Part shown: positions 59,615 to 64,000 of the stretch, piece after piece
Position numbering within the stretch: position 1 is the first letter of the stretch
Layout of the letters: every line of letters begins with the position of its first letter
Assembly: GCF_900114095.1 (NCBI RefSeq)
Contig: NZ_FORV01000004.1
Span: 62,001 to 126,000, forward strand
DNA length: 64,000 nucleotides
Source: Sphingomonas sp. NFR04
GTDB taxonomy: Bacteria > Pseudomonadota > Alphaproteobacteria > Sphingomonadales > Sphingomonadaceae
Direction: 5' to 3'
Notes under the pieces: generated by a model
The model's database searches: none
Told to the model about the DNA's origin: nothing
What the model saw: the letters and a program-made list of their open reading frames with translations, nothing else
Translations under genes and position numbers: made by a program

Positions 59615-60861
59615 CGGGGCGCCTTGACGAGGGTCCAGAGAAGAAGGGCGGCGACGAGGTCGAGCAGCCCGAGGGCGATGAAGAAGGGGCCATAGCCGAG
59701 CGAGGCGACCAGCCCGCCGATCAGCAGCGAGAAGATCAGGATGCTGCTGTTGGCGAAGGTGCCGGCAAGGCCCGCGACGGTGCCGAGCTCGTTGCGCGGG
59801 AACAGGTCGCTGGCCATGGTGATGACGGTGACCGAAAGGGTCTGGTGCGCGAAGCCGCCCAGGCAAAGGAGGGCGACCGCCAGCCACGCGCTCTCGACGC
59901 TGGCGACGAACACCATCCCGGTCATCAGCAGCGCACCGAAGGTGAAGGTCCAGCGCCGCGCGTTGATCAGGCTGATGCCACGCCGCTGGAGGAACAGCGC
60001 CAGCGCCGGGCCGAACATGCAGCCCAGGTCAGCGGCGATGAAGGGCAGGAAGGCGGAAACCGCGATCTCGCCCAGGTTGAAGCCGCGCACCTTCACCAGA
60101 TAGAGCGGCATCCAGAAGGTGAGCGTGCCCCAGGTCGGGTCGGCGAGGAAGCGCGGCAGCGCGATGCCCCAGAAGTTGCGCTGGGCGAGCAGGCGCAGCG
60201 GCGAGGGCCGCTCGGCGCGTTCCTGGATATGCGTTTCCTGGCCGCTGAGGATCAGGTCGCGCTCTTGCTCCGAGATGCTCGGATGCGTCTGCGGGGTGCG
60301 ATAGTTGGCGAGCCAGAGCAGCGCCCAGAGCAATGCCAGCACGCCGGTGACGACGAAGGCCGCGCGCCAGTTCCACAAGGCGATCGATCCCGCGACCAGC
60401 GGCGCCGCCAGTGCCGCGCCCGCCGAGGCGCCGAGATTGTAGATGCCGCCGGCAAAACCCCGCTCGCGCGCCGGGAACCACTCGGAAACGACCTTGAGCC
60501 CGCCGGTATGCGAGGTCCCCTCGGCAAAGCCCAGCATTCCGCGCAGCGCGAACAGCCATTGCCAGCTGAACGCCAGGCCATGCGCCATGCTCAGCAGGCC
60601 CCAGCCCGCGGCGAACAGCGCCATGCCCGAGCGCAGGCCGACCACGTCGAGGATATAGCCCACCACCGGCTGCAGCATGATGCCGCCCTGGAAGGCCGCG
60701 GTGATGTAGGAATATTGCTGCTCGTCGATGTGGAGGTCGACCATGAAGCTCGGCGCCGCGACGGCCAGCGTGCTCCGCGTCAGGTAATTGAGCATCGTGC
60801 CCAGCATGACGATGCCGATGATCCACCAGCGCAGCGCGCCCGTGCGGTGCCAGAAGGACAT
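59611..60861 (-). CDS. MFS transporter, ACS family (hexuronate/sugar-type)
   Basis: ATG 60861 (MSFWHRTGALRWWIIGIVML) gives 416 residues with about 12 hydrophobic segments. LNYLTRSTLAVAAPSF in helix 1, GGLKVVSEWFPARERG and NLGASAGAALAAPLV are typical of ExuT-like anion:cation symporters. It overlaps the GH43 gene by four bases, so it likely imports oligosaccharides or uronates for that enzyme. The frame upstream of 60861 is not coding. Confidence 0.92.
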   Translation of the reverse strand: MSFWHRTGALRWWIIGIVMLGTMLNYLTRSTLAVAAPSFMVDLHIDEQQYSYITAAFQGGIMLQPVVGYILDVVGLRSGMALFAAGWGLLSMAHGLAFSWQWLFALRGMLGFAEGTSHTGGLKVVSEWFPARERGFAGGIYNLGASAGAALAAPLVAGSIALWNWRAAFVVTGVLALLWALLWLANYRTPQTHPSISEQERDLILSGQETHIQERAERPSPLRLLAQRNFWGIALPRFLADPTWGTLTFWMPLYLVKVRGFNLGEIAVSAFLPFIAADLGCMFGPALALFLQRRGISLINARRWTFTFGALLMTGMVFVASVESAWLAVALLCLGGFAHQTLSVTVITMASDLFPRNELGTVAGLAGTFANSSILIFSLLIGGLVASLGYGPFFIALGLLDLVAALLLWTLVKAPR

Positions 60862-60892
60862 GCACTCTCCAAACTTCCGCGCCGACACGCGT

Positions 60893-60904
60893 GTTAACGT
60901 TAAC
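60893..60904. promoter_or_regulatory. LacI-type palindromic operator
   Basis: GTTAACGTTAAC is a perfect 12-bp palindrome, extended on both sides to TGTTAACGTTAACG. It lies 32 bp upstream of the MFS start. Palindromes with a central CG (xGTTAACGxTAACx) are typical operators of LacI-family sugar regulators, so the MFS/GH43 pair is probably repressed until its sugar is present. The regulator gene is not in the window. Confidence 0.65.
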
Positions 60905-60999
60905 GTTGCCAGTAAAGCGCGCCGACTGCAAGAGCCGGGGCGGCTTTGCGCGCAAGCGGCGGGATGCCGCAACTACGCCAATGGGCGTATAGCGCTTGC

Positions 61000-62043
61000 A
61001 TGACCGATGCCGCCGCCCTGCACGACTCCCGCTGGACCGCCTTCGCCGCGCGCGATCGGGCGCAGGACGGCCGCTTTGTCGTCGCGGTGACCACCACCGG
61101 CATCTATTGCAAGCCGAGCTGCCCCGCGCGGCGGCCGAGGCCGGAGCATGTCCGCTTCTTCGATGCCGGCCCGGATGCGGCGGCGGCGGGCTTCCGCGCG
61201 TGCCTACGCTGCAAGCCCGATGAAGCCGCGCGCGACGCGACCGCTGTTGCGCGCGCCACGGCGCTGCTCGACGCGGCCGAGGAGACGATCGGGCTCGAGG
61301 CGCTGGCGGCGGCGGTCGGCTATGCGCCGCACCATTTCAACCGGCTGTTCAAGCGCGCGACCGGCGTGACCCCCGCCGCCTATGCCCGGGGTTTGCGCGC
61401 CCGGCGGGCGGCGACCGCACTCGACGAGGAGGAAAGCGTGACCCAGGCGATCTATGCCGCCGGCTATTCGGCCCCGAGCCGCTTCTATGCCGAGGCGGGC
61501 GCGCGGCTCGGCATGGTGCCGAGCGCGTGGCGTGCGGGCGGGGCGGGGGTGACGATTCGCTGGACGCTCGCCGACACCAGCCTCGGCCCGCTGCTCATCG
61601 CCGCGACGGACAAGGGCCTGTGCCGGATCGCCTTCGACGAGGATGCGGACATGCTCGCCCGCCGCTTTCCCGCCGCCGCGGTGGTGCCCGGCGACGCGGA
61701 CTTCGCCGCGCTGGCGGCGCACGTGGTGGCGCTGGTCGAGGACCCCAACCGCCAGCGCGACCTGCCGCTCGACGTGCAGGGCACCGCCTTCCAGGAGGCG
61801 GTGTGGCAGGCGCTGCGGACCATCCCGCCCGGCGAGACGCGGAGCTACGCCGAACTCGCGGCGATGGCGGGCAATGCCGGTGCGGTGCGTGCGGCGGGCA
61901 CGGCGTGCGGGGCGAACCCGGTCGCCCTCGCCATTCCCTGCCACCGCGCCCAGCGCGGCGACGGCAGCATGGGCGGCTATGCCTATGGGCTGGAGCGCAA
62001 GCGCGTGCTGCGCAGCCGCGAAAGGGTGAAGGAGCGGAAATAG
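61000..62043 (+). CDS. ada: Ada: bifunctional methyltransferase/transcriptional regulator
   Basis: ATG 61000 gives 347 residues. The N-terminal zinc domain has Cys37, Cys41, Cys68 and Cys71; Cys37 takes methyl groups from phosphotriesters. An AraC-type DNA-binding domain follows (about 80-180; LAAAVGYAPHHFNRLFKRATG). The C-terminal O6-methylguanine transferase has ALAIPCHRA with the acceptor Cys. It repairs alkylation damage and activates its own regulon once methylated. Confidence 0.95.
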   Translation: MTDAAALHDSRWTAFAARDRAQDGRFVVAVTTTGIYCKPSCPARRPRPEHVRFFDAGPDAAAAGFRACLRCKPDEAARDATAVARATALLDAAEETIGLEALAAAVGYAPHHFNRLFKRATGVTPAAYARGLRARRAATALDEEESVTQAIYAAGYSAPSRFYAEAGARLGMVPSAWRAGGAGVTIRWTLADTSLGPLLIAATDKGLCRIAFDEDADMLARRFPAAAVVPGDADFAALAAHVVALVEDPNRQRDLPLDVQGTAFQEAVWQALRTIPPGETRSYAELAAMAGNAGAVRAAGTACGANPVALAIPCHRAQRGDGSMGGYAYGLERKRVLRSRERVKERK

Positions 62044-62053
62044 CTTTGGAGAT

Positions 62054-62225
62054 CCTCCCCTGCGCAGCAGGGGAGGGGGACCGCCGCCGCAGGCGGTGGT
62101 GGAGGGGCCGCGCCGCCAGGCGCGGGGCTCGCTTCTAGCGCATGATACCGCCGCGTGCCGCGGCGGCCCCTCCACCCCGCCGCTGCGCGGCGCGGTCCCC
62201 CTCCCCGAGCTACGCCCGGGGAGGA
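62054..62225. repeat. Intergenic inverted-repeat element, family A copy 2
   Basis: It begins with CCTCCCCTGCGCAGCAGGGG and ends with CCCGAGCTACGCCCGGGGAGG. Boxes GGGACCGCCGCC, GGTGGTGGAGGGGCC, GGCCCCTCCACC and GGTCCCCCTCCCC have the same order as in the copy at 37149-37315. It lies between convergent ada and the protease gene. Confidence 0.8.
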
Positions 62226-62231
62226 ATTACC

Positions 62232-63782
62232 TCATTGCCCCCCGCCGGGTGCGCAGTGATAGACCAGCTTCTCGTTATACGCCGGCGGCAGCGTCGCGCG
62301 CATCAGCTGCTGGAGGCTGGCGAGGCTGGCGCGCTTGGCCTGGTCGGCGGTGCACTGGTTCACCGGCACCACCGGCTTGACGTCGCGCACCTTCTGCATG
62401 TCGGCCGCCGACAGGAAATAGCGCGTGTCGACGAGCGTGCCGCTGTCGGGGTCGAACTCGCGCACCGTCACCGTCTGCTCGTCGGCGGGGACCAGCACGC
62501 GCTGCCAGCGACGGCCGGATTCGGCATATTGGGTGCCGCCGTCGATACAGCCGTCCGGCCCGACATTGAGCTTCACCGCTTCGCCCGGCGACACGGTGAT
62601 GCGGCTGCGATCGGGCTGGAGCGTGCAGACCAGCGGGCCTTCCGCCGCGTCCGCCGGCAGCTTGGCCTGGGCGGCCTGGTTGCCTTCGCCCGGCGCGGCG
62701 ATGCTCGCCTCGTCGAAGCTCGGCCGCAGCACGAACAGCGCGACCGCACCGAGCAGCATCGCCCCGCCGCCCACCGCGGTCCACACGCCCGGCCGCTGCC
62801 GGTCGCGCGAGAGCAGCAGCCCTGCCGCGCCCAGCGCCAGCGCGCCGAACACCAGCAGCACCGCGGCGCCCGCCATATAGGTTTCGCGCGCGGATTCGTT
62901 GGCCGCGCGCGCCTTGTCGATCGCCGCCTCGCGAGCGCGCGCCGCGGCGGATTCGGCCTGCGCGTTGCGGTTGGCGACGTCCGCCCGATCCTTCTCCTCG
63001 GCCGCCTTGTCGAGCGCGTTGCGCTGCTCGACGCTGATGCACGGCGCCGCAATCGAGACGAAGGGCTGTTTGGCCTGGGTGAGGAAGGCGGTCAGTTCGG
63101 GATAGGAAATTGCGAAGGCGAAGGTCGAATCGCCTTCCTCGCTGTTGGTGATCGCCGAGTTGACCCCGAGCACCCGCCCACACGCGTCGAGCAGCGGTCC
63201 GCCCGAATTGCCGCGCGCGATGTTTGCGGTGTGGAGCAGCACCGAAATGCCCTCCAGCGTCCGCGTGCCGGCAAAGCCGCCCTGCGAGCGCACCGGCGAT
63301 TGCGGGGTGATGAAGTCCGCCGCCGAGCGCGCCGTGGCCACGTCGACATTGCCGGGATAGCCGAGCGCGATCAGCGTCTCGCCGTCGGTCACCGCGCCGC
63401 TGGACAGCGCCAGCGTCGGCAGCTTGGCGCCGCTGAACTCGATCAGCGCCAGGTCGCGCTTGGTATCGATCGCGATCAGCTTGCCTTGGAACGACTTGCT
63501 GCCCTCGGACGGCACCACCCCGATCACCACGTTGCCGGGATAGCGCGAGGCGAGCTCGACGACATGCGCGTTGGTGACGACCCGGTTGGGTGCCACCGCG
63601 AAGCCGCTGCCATGGCCGAAGCCGACCACTTCGTCGTCGGCAACCGCGATGGTGACGATCCGCACCACCCCGCGCCCCGCCGCCGAGATGTCGTCGGCAC
63701 GCGCCGGCACACTCCAGGCGAGCAGCATCGCCACCAGCATGATCACCTGCCGCATGCGCGGAAACACCCCGGTTCTAGCCAT
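62232..63782 (-). CDS. Trypsin-like serine protease with membrane and sensor-like C-terminal domains
   Basis: ATG 63782 gives 516 residues (an internal Met at residue 10 is also possible). A signal peptide ends near ARAD. The catalytic triad is His73 (TNAHVV), Asp110 (KRDLALIE) and Ser193 (GNSGGPL), as in DegP-type proteases. A coiled coil (about 240-285) precedes two membrane segments (about 290-345). The last 150 residues form an exported domain with two cysteines, without a PDZ domain. It probably acts in periplasmic proteolysis; the role is unknown. Confidence 0.88.
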   Translation of the reverse strand: MARTGVFPRMRQVIMLVAMLLAWSVPARADDISAAGRGVVRIVTIAVADDEVVGFGHGSGFAVAPNRVVTNAHVVELASRYPGNVVIGVVPSEGSKSFQGKLIAIDTKRDLALIEFSGAKLPTLALSSGAVTDGETLIALGYPGNVDVATARSAADFITPQSPVRSQGGFAGTRTLEGISVLLHTANIARGNSGGPLLDACGRVLGVNSAITNSEEGDSTFAFAISYPELTAFLTQAKQPFVSIAAPCISVEQRNALDKAAEEKDRADVANRNAQAESAAARAREAAIDKARAANESARETYMAGAAVLLVFGALALGAAGLLLSRDRQRPGVWTAVGGGAMLLGAVALFVLRPSFDEASIAAPGEGNQAAQAKLPADAAEGPLVCTLQPDRSRITVSPGEAVKLNVGPDGCIDGGTQYAESGRRWQRVLVPADEQTVTVREFDPDSGTLVDTRYFLSAADMQKVRDVKPVVPVNQCTADQAKRASLASLQQLMRATLPPAYNEKLVYHCAPGGGQ

Positions 63783-63837
63783 GGCCGCGCTTTCGGCGAA
63801 AAGCGGCGCCGGTTCAAGCGGGGCGGCGCCAACGGTG

Positions 63838-64000
63838 CTAATTCGCGCGCGCGGGCGGCGGTGCCTCGGTCGCACCAGTCTTCATCCGCGCGTCGATCGT
63901 GTCGATCATCCTCGACGCGGCTGCCCCGATGCCCGAGGCATGCGGGTCATAGGTGAGCACGAGCAGCATCGCCCGCGCCTCGGCCAACTTCTTCTCGCCG
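63838..64000 (-). CDS. C-terminal end of a gene running in from the right
   Basis: The last 53 codons are visible, ending at a TAG (63838-63840). The residues EKKLAEARAMLLVLTYDPHASGIGAAAS and RMIDTIDARMKTGATEAPPPARAN look helical with a Pro-rich tail. I cannot assign a family from this piece. It is leftward, 56 bp before the protease start, so the two could form one operon. Confidence 0.6.
   Translation of the reverse strand, partial: GEKKLAEARAMLLVLTYDPHASGIGAAASRMIDTIDARMKTGATEAPPPARAN

Overview
The window is GC-rich chromosomal DNA from an alphaproteobacterium, most likely a sphingomonad (Sphingomonas or a close relative). Signs are a PEPxxWA-CTERM protein, an atpHAGDC operon with no F0 genes attached, PHB-type genes (phaR, thiolase, PhaC-like hydrolase), a chemosensory cluster, and many intergenic inverted-repeat elements. 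This placement rests on gene content, not on a computed phylogeny.

Region 1 (1-17957) is a mobile or genomic island lying against the 3' end of a tRNA-Arg(CCG) gene. Its left part is a leftward operon: a 135-aa protein of unknown function, a RecQ-like helicase (DpdF-type), DpdG, and the start of a P-loop ATPase (DpdH-type) cut by the window edge. These look like the helicase/ATPase arm of a dpd (7-deazapurine-in-DNA) modification and restriction island. The right part is a rightward conjugation module, traG - ribbon-helix-helix gene - trbB-C-D-E-J-L-F-G-I - DUF2274. No relaxase, integrase or trbK is visible. A frameshifted, N-terminally truncated RepB/ParB-like pseudogene and decayed sequence lie between this module and the tRNA.

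Region 2 (18121-22131) holds housekeeping genes: nth, dapB, a small secreted protein, a Sir2 deacylase, a short-chain dehydrogenase and a YbjN-like secreted protein. Region 3 (22149-34971) is one leftward chemosensory operon of 11 genes: STAS protein, cheY, cheA, cheW, three closely related chemoreceptors, a second cheW, cheR, cheB and a soluble receptor-like protein. No flagellar genes, cheZ or cheD are present. The three receptors carry zero, one or two extra copies of a 39-residue HAMP-like unit.

Region 4 (35270-48290) contains an ABC-F ATPase, an SDR with a divergent LysR regulator, a 2OG-Fe(II) oxygenase, an MFS carrier with an unusual soluble insertion, alanine racemase, thiolase, a PhaC-like hydrolase divergent from phaR, an exported methyltransferase-like protein and an orphan cpaF. 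Region 5 (48522-53409) is the F1 ATP synthase operon. Region 6 (53645-64000) carries a PEP-CTERM protein, a DEAD-box helicase, a PilZ protein, a small lower-GC patch of unknown genes, a GH43 xylosidase/MFS sugar operon behind a LacI-type palindrome, ada, and a membrane-anchored serine protease. The patch contains a 104-bp direct repeat of the GH43 gene's 3' end flanking a 105-aa, possibly immunity-like, gene.

At least seven intergenic inverted-repeat elements of about 95-175 bp, in several families, are scattered from 37 kb to 62 kb.
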